The notes under the pieces: generated by a model
Told to the model about the DNA's origin: nothing
The model's database searches: none
What the model saw: only the letters and a program-made list of their open reading frames with translations
From: Anaerolineae bacterium
Lineage (GTDB): Bacteria; Chloroflexota; Anaerolineae; Aggregatilineales; J027
Reading direction: 5' to 3'
DNA length: 64,000 nt
Assembly (NCBI GenBank): GCA_019913005.1
Contig: JAIOHL010000034.1
Span: 57,868-121,867 of the forward strand
Shown here: positions 15,972-25,644 of the stretch, piece after piece
How positions within the stretch are numbered: the stretch's first letter is position 1
Layout: the number at the start of each line of letters is the position of its first letter
Made by a program: the position numbers and the translations under genes

Positions 15972-18860
15972 CTAGTTTGTCTCAACCGCGAATTTAGGGC
16001 AGGTTGGGCCATTAGGAATGTTATATTGGATGCTTTCTTCGGGCGTAAAATCGCGGAAGACGTGCGCACAGGCGTATTCGATGCTGTCATATGGGATGAC
16101 TGTCCACAATCGGGCGGTACCATCGTCACTGCCGGTAAGGATGAGCGTGCCATCAGGTGAAAAGGCTATGCTGTTTATAGTGAGAGTATGACCGGTGAAT
16201 TCGTAGATTAGGACCCCAGTCTGAGTATCCCACAGGCGAGCGGTACGATCGTGTGTAAGGATGGACATGCCATCAGGTGAAAAGGCCACACTATATGAAC
16301 CACCAGAAAATGTTTGGAGCAGCTGTCCAGTCTGGGTATCCCATAAACGGGCATTACCATCTTCCCCTCCAGTAAGGACGGACTTGCTATCCGGTGAGAA
16401 GGCTATGCTTTCTACCATGTCGGAATGGTCGCGCAATATATGGAGACGTTGACCAGTTTGAGTATCCCAAAGCATTGCAAATTTGTCTTCTCCACCGGCA
16501 ATTACATACTTACCATCGGGTGAGAAAGCTATACTTAGTACAGTAGTAAAACCTGTAAATTCGTGGAGCAGCAGTCCGGTCTGAGTATCCCATAGGCGGG
16601 CGGTACCATCCCCACTGCCTGTAAGGATGGATTTACCATCAGGTGAGAAAGCTACATCCCCTACATACCAAGTATGTCCAATCAGTATATGAATGAGCAG
16701 TCCAGTCTGGGAATCCCAGAGGCGGGCAGTACCATCATAACTGCCCGTAAGGACAGATTTGCCATCAGGTGCATAGGCTACGCTCCGTACTGGGTCTGTA
16801 TGTCCCCTTAATTCGTAGAGGAGGAGTCCGGTCTGGGTATCCCACAGTCGGGCGGTACCATCCCCACTGCCCGTAAGGACGGATTTGCCATCAGGTGCAT
16901 AGGCTACATCCTTTACCGATGAAGTATGACCGGTGAATTCGTAGAGCAACTGTTCAGTCGGGATATCCCAGAGGCGGGCGGTACCATCCCCACTGCCAGT
17001 AAGGACGGAACTGCCATCGGGGGCATAAGCTACGCTGTTTAAGTAGTCAGTATGTCCCCGAAATTCGTAGAGCAGGAGTCCGGTTTGGGTATCCCAGAGA
17101 CGGGCGGTACGATCGTAACTACCAGTAAGGACGGATTTGCCATCGGGTGAGAAGGCTACCGCCATTATATCGGAAGTATGACCGGTGAATTCGTAGAGCA
17201 ACTGCTCAGTTTGGATATCCCACAGGCTGACACTGCGATCAATGTCGGCAATAAGGACGAACTTGCTGTCGGGTGAGAAGGCCATGTCAGCCGTATAATA
17301 CGGTTGTGAGTCAGAAGGAAGGGCTAGGAATTCGTGGAGGAGGAGTCCGGTCTGCGTGTCCCAGAGGCGGGCGGTACCATCGTGACTACCACTAAGGACG
17401 GACTTGCCATCGGGTGCATAAGCTACGCTGGTTAAGTAGTCCGTATGTCCCCTTAATTCGTGGAGGAGGAGTCCAGTCTGGATATCCCACAGACGGGCAG
17501 TATTATCACTACTACCCGTAAGGATGGATTTGCCATCGGGTGAGAAGGCCACATCGTATACACGTGAAGTATGCCCTCGAAATTCGTGGAGGAGGAGTCC
17601 GGTCTGGGTATCCCACAGACGGGCAGTATTATCATAACTGCCAGTAAGGATAGAACTGCCATCAGGTGACAAAGCCACACTCGTTATTTGGCCCGTATGC
17701 CCTCGAAATTCGTGGAGGAGGAGTCCGGTCTGGGTATCCCACAGGCGAGCAGTATTATCTTCACTACCACTAAGGACGGATTTGCCATCGGGTGAGAAGG
17801 CTACATCTTCTATGTGTGAAGTATGACCGGTGAATTCGTGACGAGCATAAAGGCGTTGACTCGCATCGACTAATGCGGCTACAGCCCCGCGGGAACGGGT
17901 CTGCTCCATAGCACGAATACTTAGTAGCGCCGCGAGTTCCGCATCGCCAGATGGATCACTTAGGATCAGTCTTGCCTCATTTGCCAAGCGATTTGAATTG
18001 GTCAGCCGAGCCTGAAACTCCACTTCAATCGCAATAGTGGTACCTTCGACTCTCGCAGTGGATACTTGGCTGATAGAATTGCGGGCACTAATTCCTGCGA
18101 AGATGGCAATCATTAGCAATGCAATCCCCGCTGCCAAGAATCCAGCAGTGGTACGCCGCAGCAGGCGCACCCGGCGAATGACGCGATTTTCATAGGCCCG
18201 CGAGGCGGCAATATATTCACGGTGCAGAGATGTCGGAGGCGGGTCTTTGGCTTCGGTATTTGATTTAGTCAACCACGTCTCTGCCTCTAGTAATTCGTCT
18301 TCCCGAATTAGGAAACCATTGGCTTTATCCCGCCGTTGCCAATCAAGAGCCCGCCGAATGAGATTGGTATGCAATTTTAGGTGGTCAAGGTCCGTGTTGA
18401 CGGCTTCGTCTAACTCAGCAACGGCTGTAACAAAATCATCGACCTCGCGGCAGAATAGGAAATTGAGCGATTTTAGCTTTGTCCAATTGGCCTCGGCAGT
18501 GTCGCTCCATGTAGTGCCAAACCACGCTTTCATAATTTTCGGCAGAGGCTTGCTATCTTCAATCACGTCACGCCGAATCAGTGGAATAATGCGCTTGTTA
18601 TGGGCGACGGCATGGGCGATTTCGACATTGCAAATTTCAGAAGTCAGGGAATCAGGACTAACGACAAACACGAAGGTATCCTGATTTTCGATGCCTGCCT
18701 TAATCCGATCTAGCCATGCCTCGCCTTTTTCAATTGATTCCCAATCTACCCAGACCTCACTCCCATCACTAGATAATGCATCCATCAGTTGACGAACGAA
18801 TTCTTGATCTTGGCGGGAATACGAAATGAACACACTGGCTTTTGGGGTCGACATATCCAA
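15972..18860 (-). CDS. TIR domain - transmembrane - WD40 repeat protein
   Basis: 962 residues. The N-terminal TIR domain (about residues 7-140) starts A-S-V-F-I-S-Y-S-R-Q-D and has S-L-T-S-E-I-C-N-V-E, with Glu80 at the place of the NAD-cleaving catalytic glutamate. A linker and one transmembrane helix (about residues 235-255) follow, then 14 WD40 repeats of about 42 residues, enough for two seven-bladed propellers. Most repeats end in A-R-L-W-D-T-Q-T-G. The likely logic is a membrane-tethered TIR effector whose propellers sense a trigger. The start is TTG 18860 (AGGAG five bases upstream) or ATG 18854. It lies eight bases after the DUF2726 gene, so they form an operon. Confidence 0.9.
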   Translation of the reverse strand: MDMSTPKASVFISYSRQDQEFVRQLMDALSSDGSEVWVDWESIEKGEAWLDRIKAGIENQDTFVFVVSPDSLTSEICNVEIAHAVAHNKRIIPLIRRDVIEDSKPLPKIMKAWFGTTWSDTAEANWTKLKSLNFLFCREVDDFVTAVAELDEAVNTDLDHLKLHTNLIRRALDWQRRDKANGFLIREDELLEAETWLTKSNTEAKDPPPTSLHREYIAASRAYENRVIRRVRLLRRTTAGFLAAGIALLMIAIFAGISARNSISQVSTARVEGTTIAIEVEFQARLTNSNRLANEARLILSDPSGDAELAALLSIRAMEQTRSRGAVAALVDASQRLYARHEFTGHTSHIEDVAFSPDGKSVLSGSEDNTARLWDTQTGLLLHEFRGHTGQITSVALSPDGSSILTGSYDNTARLWDTQTGLLLHEFRGHTSRVYDVAFSPDGKSILTGSSDNTARLWDIQTGLLLHELRGHTDYLTSVAYAPDGKSVLSGSHDGTARLWDTQTGLLLHEFLALPSDSQPYYTADMAFSPDSKFVLIADIDRSVSLWDIQTEQLLYEFTGHTSDIMAVAFSPDGKSVLTGSYDRTARLWDTQTGLLLYEFRGHTDYLNSVAYAPDGSSVLTGSGDGTARLWDIPTEQLLYEFTGHTSSVKDVAYAPDGKSVLTGSGDGTARLWDTQTGLLLYELRGHTDPVRSVAYAPDGKSVLTGSYDGTARLWDSQTGLLIHILIGHTWYVGDVAFSPDGKSILTGSGDGTARLWDTQTGLLLHEFTGFTTVLSIAFSPDGKYVIAGGEDKFAMLWDTQTGQRLHILRDHSDMVESIAFSPDSKSVLTGGEDGNARLWDTQTGQLLQTFSGGSYSVAFSPDGMSILTHDRTARLWDTQTGVLIYEFTGHTLTINSIAFSPDGTLILTGSDDGTARLWTVIPYDSIEYACAHVFRDFTPEESIQYNIPNGPTCPKFAVETN
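16090..17840 (-). repeat. tandem array of about 126-bp WD40-coding repeats
   Basis: Fourteen coding repeats in the TIR-WD40 gene, each about 126 bp. Several are almost identical at the DNA level, for instance the recurring + strand words TATCCCAGAGGCGGGCGGT and GGTGAGAAGGCTAC. Such uniformity suggests recent repeat amplification or gene conversion. Repeat 5 is longer and diverged (it has Y-Y-T-A-D-M-A-F-S in place of the G-H-T start), and repeat 13 is shortened. Confidence 0.85.
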
Positions 18861-18868
18861 GTGATCTC

Positions 18869-19621
18869 CTACTGGTACGGCAGCATCGAACGGCAGTCAG
18901 GATAATTCGAGCAGCCCCAAAAACGGTTGCCTGCATTGGCCCCTGACTTGGCTGTTCGCAACACCATCTCTCCACCACATTTGGGGCATCGAGGGGATTG
19001 GGCTATTTGCTGGGCAGGTGCAGGCAGCGTTGCGGCTTTGGCGGGTATAGTTACTGGTTTAGGAGTCTCCGACGTAGTGCCAAGATACGGCGCGAGCTGT
19101 TCCGCAAGCTCCGCCACCACATACCCACGTTTGGCCGGTACATGGAGTAGTGGTAGCCGTGCCGCCTTGAAGACTTGATCGACGAAAGCATCGCGTTCCT
19201 GACGATCTTGGCGTTGGTGACTCTTATCGTCCAACTCAATTCCCACCAATGGGCGCATGGTCAGTGGGTTGCATAGGAGAAAATCGACGTGCTTGCGGTC
19301 TATCTTGTTGGTGTAGATGCGAAACTTACTGGCGTCGTCTTGTTTCACCCAAAACACATCGCTGAGTCCGACCTTGGTACACAACACCACCCGATTGCCC
19401 ACCACCGTCCTCAATACTTCAAAGAAACTCAACTCAGCGGGCGAGAGGAACTGATCGCGTAAATGATAGGGGAATTCCGGTGATCGAGTCGAATCATCCC
19501 CTTTGCCCTCCCCGCCTAATAAGTCCAAAATGAAGTTAACTGCATCATCAGCAGCTTGCTGGGATAGACCTATGGCTCGCAGCACTCTGCGGAGTAATCC
19601 AAACTTGTTTTCAGAGGACAT
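18869..19621 (-). CDS. DUF2726 nuclease-like protein with topoisomerase-type zinc finger
   Basis: 250 residues. After a short helical N-terminus, residues about 55-175 match DUF2726: F-L-S-P-A-E-L-S-F-F, then K-H-V-D-F-L-L-C, then V-G-I-E-L-D-D-K-S-H. The conserved Asp and the E-x-D fit a PD-(D/E)xK nuclease fold. The C-terminus has a C4 zinc finger of the topoisomerase type (C-P-K-C-G-G-E-M-V-L-R ... W-G-C-S-N-Y-P-D-C), which binds DNA. The gene precedes the TIR-WD40 gene by eight bases in the same direction and probably shares its transcript. A nuclease partner beside a TIR protein fits a defence operon, but this pairing is inferred. Confidence 0.8.
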   Translation of the reverse strand: MSSENKFGLLRRVLRAIGLSQQAADDAVNFILDLLGGEGKGDDSTRSPEFPYHLRDQFLSPAELSFFEVLRTVVGNRVVLCTKVGLSDVFWVKQDDASKFRIYTNKIDRKHVDFLLCNPLTMRPLVGIELDDKSHQRQDRQERDAFVDQVFKAARLPLLHVPAKRGYVVAELAEQLAPYLGTTSETPKPVTIPAKAATLPAPAQQIAQSPRCPKCGGEMVLRTAKSGANAGNRFWGCSNYPDCRSMLPYQ

Positions 19622-19793
19622 TACCTGTGCGCTTTCATTGAACTATCAACACAACAAGAAAAGGCCTATCAAAATGTTACCGAGAATTTTGAAGCCAGTA
19701 GATATTAGCTGTCATCTAAAATTCGGTATTTTGGCACAAGTAGGCTGTAAATGATTGAACTCCATATATCCTGAGACTTTGTGTCGACACTAC

Positions 19794-20417
19794 TTATTTT
19801 CTGCCATAGTCGGCAGGTATTTGCCCCCTCTTGTCAGTTTCCCATTTGAGGATAGAAGTCGTGTATTCGTTTTCATGAAGCCAAGTTTCCGCCTCATCTA
19901 TCAAACGGAATAACTCGGCGTTGTTTTTCGTCCGCTCAAGTGTTGTTCGGCACTTTCCGCCCTTGACCCAACCTATTGCCGTGTTGGAATCTGAGTAAAG
20001 AGGCGCAGTGATGACTTGTTTTTTGAAAAGCATCAGCGCCTCAACAATGGCTAAAAATTCACCGACATTGTTGGTACCGTCTTGGTATGGGCCACGTCTG
20101 AAAACCTCTTCCCCAGTCGGGTTATGCACGCATCGGTACTCAAGCACACCGGGATTGCCACTACACGCGGCATCAACCGAATAGCTTTCGCCGACTGCCT
20201 GAAGGATCTCTGCCGCAAGGAGTTTTGGGGTGTTCGCTGGACGACGGGCTTCCTCATAGGTGTCACGAAAGGCTTGTTCAGCCGCTTCTTTGGTCTCAAA
20301 TGCCATATATTGCGTGCCCGCAAAACCTTTTATTTGCGCTTCGCATTCCGCCCACGTATCGAAAATACCGATTTTTCGGCCCTTCCAGACTACGTAAAAT
20401 TTCTTGGCTTTTGGCAT
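19794..20417 (-). CDS. ribonuclease H with viroplasmin-type N-terminal domain
   Basis: 207 residues from the ATG at 20417. The first 45 residues (K-F-Y-V-V-W-K-G-R-K-I-G-I-F-D-T-W) are a caulimovirus viroplasmin/RNase H N-terminal domain, which binds RNA-DNA hybrids. The catalytic RNase H1 domain follows: S-V-D-A-A-C-S-G-N-P-G, then N-N-V-G-E-F-L-A-I-V-E-A, then Y-S-D-S, which supply the first Asp, Glu and second Asp of the metal site. The frame is open to 20474, but the viroplasmin domain begins at 20417. It removes RNA from hybrids. It stands alone in the cargo region, where it may aid element replication or act in defence. Confidence 0.85.
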   Translation of the reverse strand: MPKAKKFYVVWKGRKIGIFDTWAECEAQIKGFAGTQYMAFETKEAAEQAFRDTYEEARRPANTPKLLAAEILQAVGESYSVDAACSGNPGVLEYRCVHNPTGEEVFRRGPYQDGTNNVGEFLAIVEALMLFKKQVITAPLYSDSNTAIGWVKGGKCRTTLERTKNNAELFRLIDEAETWLHENEYTTSILKWETDKRGQIPADYGRK

Positions 20418-20604
20418 AGCTTGTGTGCCCACCTCGCTCTCACTGGCGGCTTTTCGCCACTGACTCACGAGCATATGCTTGGTGTAACCAGACCCCCTGC
20501 CCAGTCGCGGCGACCTGAAGGAACAAAGGTCCGATCACCTATTGGCGATGTGCGTTGCTGCAAGGCAACGCTTGAAATTCAATTTGTACTCACATAGTAA
20601 AGAC

Positions 20605-22806
20605 CTACTCAGCAATACCGTAGACCACCACAGTGCCTCGCGTAAACCCGGCCATTAAATATCCGTCAGGACTAAGTAGTACTGGCACAGCATCCAATGG
20701 TTCCCCTATGATCTTTTCTTGTTCCATACTCCAAGCAACATATTTGAAATCGTCAGTTTCCAAGAAGACCAAATCATCATTAACCATCGTGATAGGGCGA
20801 TAGGGCGTTGCTTGGGTGCCAATTTCCTCCCCAGTAGTCATATCTAGGCGATAAATGACATTTTCATCCCCTAGCACAATCAGCGTCCCATCCGCCATCA
20901 CATGCAGGAATTGCGGTCTGTAGGCCAGTGGAACTCTAGTAACCTCATCATCGCCTTGTGTGTAAGCCCAAAGGTACAAACCTCCTCCGCAACCATCGGG
21001 GAAGGCAACGATTCCTTTTTGAGGGTCTACGGCAAGGAACAATTGGAGATTACTAAGGCCAAGACAGTTGGTGAGATCACGGTCACGTATCCGTGACACC
21101 TGTTCATTGGTCGTGAGGTCGAGTAGGGTGAAGTATTCCCTTATATCTGGAGCTAGTACGAGGCTTCCGTCAACCGAAAAAATCATCCTAGTGAGTTCAT
21201 ATTCTCGGCCTAAACGAATCTGGGCAACCTCGTTATCAGAACCAAACGAACGGACAATCACACTGCGACCTTCATTCTCGAGGGTAAATCGGGCCAATGG
21301 GTCGGTAAATTGATTGAGGTCTTCGTTTATTACTTGGGAGTTGCCGGTAAGCAAATTGATTTGAGATAGGCCGTCATATGAGTCAAGCAGGAAGTTATTG
21401 CCATCTTGGCTAAACACAGGTTGACCCATTCGAGACTTAAAACCCGTGAACGGTAATTCTGTTATTAATTCACCTGCGGCAATATCGTATACCTCAATGC
21501 TGCCTCGAGTGGGAAATAGCACATATTTCCCAGAAGGTGAAAATTGGGGTTCGAAAACAGTGAGTGGCGAGAACCGAACCTGTATATCACCGGTATTGAC
21601 GCTCGCCACTATAATTTCGATTCCGTCAGCGCTCGATGAGCCAGCTACCATTAACCAAGCATTATCCGGGCTAAATTGAATAGGCTGGCATTGACAATTC
21701 ATCTTGGATTTAGGGATGAGCGTGGTCGTATCGGCAACTACTGTTTGCCATCCACCTCCGCTGGAGCCACCCACAAAGGCTACCAATGATCCGTCTTGGC
21801 TAAACAATACTTCGCTGGAGTAATCGAAACAAAGCTCACTTGTTTCACATAATTCCCGCATCAAGACCGTCTTAACGATTGACTGGCTAGATATGTCAAT
21901 AAGCGAATAGAAAGTTAGCTCTCCACTTGTTTCACAAGCGAGTTGATTGTTGTTGGGAGCAAAGAAATTGCAGTTTCTAATCTGATTACCGTCAAACGTG
22001 AAGATTTTTTCCAGCGTATTGAGATCAAGAACTTCCCCATCCCAGCTACGACCCAACAACATCAAACGAGTTCCAGATGAATCCCACGACCATGAACTGG
22101 GGTAGGTTAGATTTCGATCGAAGTAAAGGTCATTAAAACATTCATGAGTTTTCAAATCAACATGATATTGGCACAGTATAGGAGCAGCAGGTTGTGCCGC
22201 GAAATCAGTTGGGCTTCTCAAATAGTAAACCTTATTCTCAGTTGGATGCGGAATCAATACGGTGGAATCCAATGGCATTGGCAAGGGTGAAGATGACATC
22301 AATTCACCCGTCGGGGCGTAGACATAACCAATGTTGTTATCCACAAAGAACACTGTATCATCTGGCAGCCAAACTGCTGGAGTCAATAGATTTCGACCCT
22401 GAACCTCCTGAACTGAGGTGAGGCGATTGATATTATCTTCCGAAATCGGCTCGATCCCCGGCGTTAAGCGAACCAGCGGGGCATCTTCGATATTGCCATC
22501 AATCTTAACAAGGTCTGGGTTGCCCGAAATCCAATACTTGTTGTCTTCGTAGGGGATAAGTAGCCAAAGTTCACCCGCAGGATTTATGTAGCGCCCAATC
22601 ACCTCAACCGCTGTATTGGCACTTAAACTCCCCACTTTTTCACTATCCACAGTCGGTTCGGCACGTACATTCAAATTGCCATAGGGAGTGGCTGTAACAC
22701 GGCTATTGTTGTCTTGCGCGGTAATTGGGTTAATTCCTGATATGATGACGATGGCAATGAAGGTAAAAATGACCCAACTTTTGAAGTGCTGAAACAATTT
22801 GAACAT
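20605..22806 (-). CDS. secreted SH3-domain/beta-propeller protein, copy 1
   Basis: 733 residues. A signal peptide or membrane anchor (I-F-T-F-I-A-I-V-I-I) is followed by an SH3b-like domain (N-L-N-V-R-A-E-P-T-V-D-S-E-K-V-G, about residues 40-105) and a large WD40/TolB-type propeller with many F-S-P-D or F-S-Q-D-G-N turns. SH3b domains often bind cell-wall or surface ligands. The start at 22806 is chosen because GAGAGGGAA precedes it and the signal peptide follows directly; upstream in-frame starts exist. It is a near copy of the next gene, so it arose by tandem duplication. Function unknown; likely exported and binding or sensing. Confidence 0.75.
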   Translation of the reverse strand: MFKLFQHFKSWVIFTFIAIVIISGINPITAQDNNSRVTATPYGNLNVRAEPTVDSEKVGSLSANTAVEVIGRYINPAGELWLLIPYEDNKYWISGNPDLVKIDGNIEDAPLVRLTPGIEPISEDNINRLTSVQEVQGRNLLTPAVWLPDDTVFFVDNNIGYVYAPTGELMSSSPLPMPLDSTVLIPHPTENKVYYLRSPTDFAAQPAAPILCQYHVDLKTHECFNDLYFDRNLTYPSSWSWDSSGTRLMLLGRSWDGEVLDLNTLEKIFTFDGNQIRNCNFFAPNNNQLACETSGELTFYSLIDISSQSIVKTVLMRELCETSELCFDYSSEVLFSQDGSLVAFVGGSSGGGWQTVVADTTTLIPKSKMNCQCQPIQFSPDNAWLMVAGSSSADGIEIIVASVNTGDIQVRFSPLTVFEPQFSPSGKYVLFPTRGSIEVYDIAAGELITELPFTGFKSRMGQPVFSQDGNNFLLDSYDGLSQINLLTGNSQVINEDLNQFTDPLARFTLENEGRSVIVRSFGSDNEVAQIRLGREYELTRMIFSVDGSLVLAPDIREYFTLLDLTTNEQVSRIRDRDLTNCLGLSNLQLFLAVDPQKGIVAFPDGCGGGLYLWAYTQGDDEVTRVPLAYRPQFLHVMADGTLIVLGDENVIYRLDMTTGEEIGTQATPYRPITMVNDDLVFLETDDFKYVAWSMEQEKIIGEPLDAVPVLLSPDGYLMAGFTRGTVVVYGIAE

Positions 22807-22883
22807 GAGATTCCCTCTCATCCCTAGACGCTTTATCCGTTTCCAAGTCACATCGAATTTTGAGGCGAACTATTCATGAAGAC

Positions 22884-25094
22884 CTATTCAGCAATACCAT
22901 AGACCACCACAGTGCCTCGCGTAAACCCGGCCATCAAATATCCGTCAGGGCTAAGTAGCACTGGCACGGCATCCAATGGTTCCCCAATGATTTCTTCTTG
23001 TTCCATGCTCCAAGCAACATATTTGAAATCGTCAGTTTCCAAAAAGACCAAATCATCGTTTAGCATTGTGATGGGGCGATAAGGCGTTGCTTGGGTGCCA
23101 ATTTCCTCCCCAGTAGTCATATCTAGGCGATAAATGACATTTTCATCACCTAGCACGATCAGCGTCCCATCCGCCATCACATGCAGGAACTGCGGCCTGT
23201 AGGTCAGTGGCAGTGGAACTCGAGTAACCTCATCATCTCCTTGTGTGTAGGTCCAAAGGTACAAACCTCCTCCGCAACTATCGGGGAAGGCGACGATTCC
23301 TTTTTGGGGATCTACGGCAAGGAATAATTGCAGATTGCTAAGGCCAAGACAGTTGGTGAGATCCCGATCACGTATCCGTGACACTTGTTCATTGGTCGTG
23401 AGGTCGAGTAGGGTGAAGTATTCCCATATATCTGGAGCTAACACGAGGCTACCATCGATGGAAAAAAGCATCGTGTAGAGTTGATATTCCCGATCTAAAC
23501 GGATACGAGCGACCTCGTTATCAGAACTAAACGAACGGACAATCACATTGCGACCTTCATTCTCGAGGGTAAATCGGGCCAATGGGTCGGTAAAACGGCC
23601 TTGAGCTGTATCGATTACTTGGGTGTTGCCAGTAAGTAGATTGGTCTGAAATGAATAGAGCAAGAGACTAGTCCCATCTTGACTAAAGGTGGGTTGACCA
23701 AATCCGAACGAAGTCAAACCAGCCAAGGATATTTCTGCTAGTAGTTCACCCCCGACAATATCGTATATCTCAATGCGACCTTCCTGTGGAACCAGCAAGT
23801 ATTTTCCAGACGATGAAAATTGGGGTTGGTAAAGAATAGAGTAAAGGGATGAGAAACTCACTTGGACATTCCCGGTGTTGACATTCAACACTAGATACTC
23901 TGGGGTGCCGTCACTCGTCGAGCGAGTTACCGATACCCAAGCATTGTCAGGGCTAAATTGAGTTGGTATACATTGGCAATTCATCGTAAATAGTGGGGTA
24001 AGTGTGGCTGTATCGGCAACTATTGTTTGAAACCCACCTCCACTATAACTCCCAACAAAGGCTACCAATGAGGCGTCATCACTCAATAGCGTCCAACTTA
24101 CATTATCGAAACAGAGATCGCCCCTTTCACATAACTCTTGCATCGTTACTGTTTTGGTGGTTGTTTGGTTAGTGATATCAATAATCGTATAAAGGGCTTT
24201 TAGATTAGTGCTCTCACAGGCGAGTTGATCGCTCTCGGAAGCAAAGAAGTTGCAATGGCGAGACTGATAACCGTCAAAGGTGAAGACTTTTTCTTGAGTG
24301 TTCACATCAAGTACATCACCTGAAGAACTACTGATATCCGATAGGATTAAACGAGTTCCAGATGCATCCCAAGCCCATGATCCGGGATAGGTTAAAGCTT
24401 TATTTATATAAAGGTCGTTAAAACATTCATGGGCATTTGTTTTAAAATCGTATTGGCAAAGTACAGGAGCAACAGTTCCACGTATCGCCGCATCAATAGT
24501 GCCTTTCAAGTAGTAAATTTTATCCTCAGTGGGATGAGAGATTAACACGCTGGAATCCAATGGCATGGGTAGCGGTGAGGATGAAATCAACGCACCCGTT
24601 GGTGCATAAACATAACCGATATTGTTATCTACAAAAAATAGTGTTTCATTTGGCAACCATACGGCTGGGGCTACTGGCCTTCCAAATGGAATTTCACGAA
24701 TTAAGGCAAGACGATTGATATTATCTTCCGAAATCGGCTCGATCCCCGGCGTTAAGCGAACCAGCGGGATATCTTCGATATTGCCTTCAATCTTTACAAG
24801 GTCTGGGTTGCCCGAAATCCAATATTTGTTGTCTTCGTAGGGAATAAGCAACCAGAGTTCACCCGCAGGATTTACGTAGCGCCCAATCACCTCAACCGCT
24901 ATATTGGCACTTAAACTCCCTACCCGGTCACTATCCACAGTCGGTTCGGCACGTACATTCAAATTGCCATAGGGAGTGGCTGTAACGCGGTTATTGTTGT
25001 CTTGCGCGGTAATTGGGTTGATTCCTGATATGATGACGATGGCAATGAAGGTAAAAATGACCCAGCTTTTGCAGTGCTGAAATAATTTGAACAT
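22884..25094 (-). CDS. secreted SH3-domain/beta-propeller protein, copy 2
   Basis: 736 residues, with the same build as copy 1: signal segment, SH3b-like domain, long propeller. The first 120 and last 250 residues are almost identical to copy 1, whereas the middle (about residues 120-470) differs at many positions. The start at 25094 has the same GAGAGGGAA ribosome site as copy 1. It lies upstream of copy 1 in the same direction with about 80 bases between the reading frames. The diverged middle with conserved ends could reflect selection on a binding face, or gene conversion at the ends. Confidence 0.75.
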   Translation of the reverse strand: MFKLFQHCKSWVIFTFIAIVIISGINPITAQDNNNRVTATPYGNLNVRAEPTVDSDRVGSLSANIAVEVIGRYVNPAGELWLLIPYEDNKYWISGNPDLVKIEGNIEDIPLVRLTPGIEPISEDNINRLALIREIPFGRPVAPAVWLPNETLFFVDNNIGYVYAPTGALISSSPLPMPLDSSVLISHPTEDKIYYLKGTIDAAIRGTVAPVLCQYDFKTNAHECFNDLYINKALTYPGSWAWDASGTRLILSDISSSSGDVLDVNTQEKVFTFDGYQSRHCNFFASESDQLACESTNLKALYTIIDITNQTTTKTVTMQELCERGDLCFDNVSWTLLSDDASLVAFVGSYSGGGFQTIVADTATLTPLFTMNCQCIPTQFSPDNAWVSVTRSTSDGTPEYLVLNVNTGNVQVSFSSLYSILYQPQFSSSGKYLLVPQEGRIEIYDIVGGELLAEISLAGLTSFGFGQPTFSQDGTSLLLYSFQTNLLTGNTQVIDTAQGRFTDPLARFTLENEGRNVIVRSFSSDNEVARIRLDREYQLYTMLFSIDGSLVLAPDIWEYFTLLDLTTNEQVSRIRDRDLTNCLGLSNLQLFLAVDPQKGIVAFPDSCGGGLYLWTYTQGDDEVTRVPLPLTYRPQFLHVMADGTLIVLGDENVIYRLDMTTGEEIGTQATPYRPITMLNDDLVFLETDDFKYVAWSMEQEEIIGEPLDAVPVLLSPDGYLMAGFTRGTVVVYGIAE

Positions 25095-25182
25095 GAGATT
25101 CCCTCTCATCCCTAGACACTTTATCCGTTTCTTGGATAACCATAAGGATCGAAATCCTACGGTTCTGTTCTACCCTAAGCAC

Positions 25183-25539
25183 TTAAATCTGTTTCGCCGC
25201 CGTGTCTAACTCTTCAGGTGTAGGCGGAAAGATGCTGTACCAGTCAAAATCAAAGACTGCTTCCTGTTCAGCGAAATTAAAGTCGCCCATCCCGCTACTT
25301 GGCGTTCCAGTGGTTTTGTTGACCACTAGCACAGTCAATGGCGGTAGATTATTGATCTTACAATATTTCCAGAGGTAATCCAGCACTGGCCCCAAGGCTC
25401 GTGGAGCACCAAAACCCATCAATTCATCGAGCATCGTATAGGTGAGAGTTTGGCGATTTCTGGCTCGACCTATCAAAATAAGCCAAGCCTGCAATGCACG
25501 ATTTGGCCTGTTCGAGTGATCAGCAAAACGGATGACCAT
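25183..25539 (-). CDS. hypothetical protein, 118 aa
   Basis: A soluble protein of 118 residues with R-A-L-Q-A-W-L-I-L-I-G near the N-terminus and D-F-D-W-Y-S-I-F-P-P near the C-terminus. The ATG at 25539 has a strong AGGAGAAAC ribosome site. It diverges from the PLD-helicase gene across about 100 bases, so the two may share a control region. I do not recognise a family. Its position at the edge of a restriction-like cluster suggests a regulator or accessory protein, without direct proof. Confidence 0.6.
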   Translation of the reverse strand: MVIRFADHSNRPNRALQAWLILIGRARNRQTLTYTMLDELMGFGAPRALGPVLDYLWKYCKINNLPPLTVLVVNKTTGTPSSGMGDFNFAEQEAVFDFDWYSIFPPTPEELDTAAKQI

Positions 25540-25644
25540 GATGTTTCTCCTTTAGGAGAAAATATTACCCAAAGTGCGAAAAAGAGTATATATTAATTGT
25601 CATCTAAAATCCTATAATTTATCAACTGAAAAGACCAGTTGCTT

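Larger units (their letters stand above)
20597..25132. repeat. tandem gene duplication, two copies of about 2.25 kb
   Basis: Copy 1 covers about 20597-22843 and copy 2 about 22876-25132. Similarity runs past the genes: both units share GACCTA(C/T)TCAGCAATACC at the 3' end and the same 35 or so bases upstream of the start, which include CTCTCATCCCTAGAC. The unit boundaries therefore lie just outside the coding parts. Confidence 0.85.

Noticed and set aside
16090..17840. Regular repeats that could be a CRISPR array
   Set aside because: The units are about 126 bp, code for WD40 repeats in one frame, and have no unique spacers.
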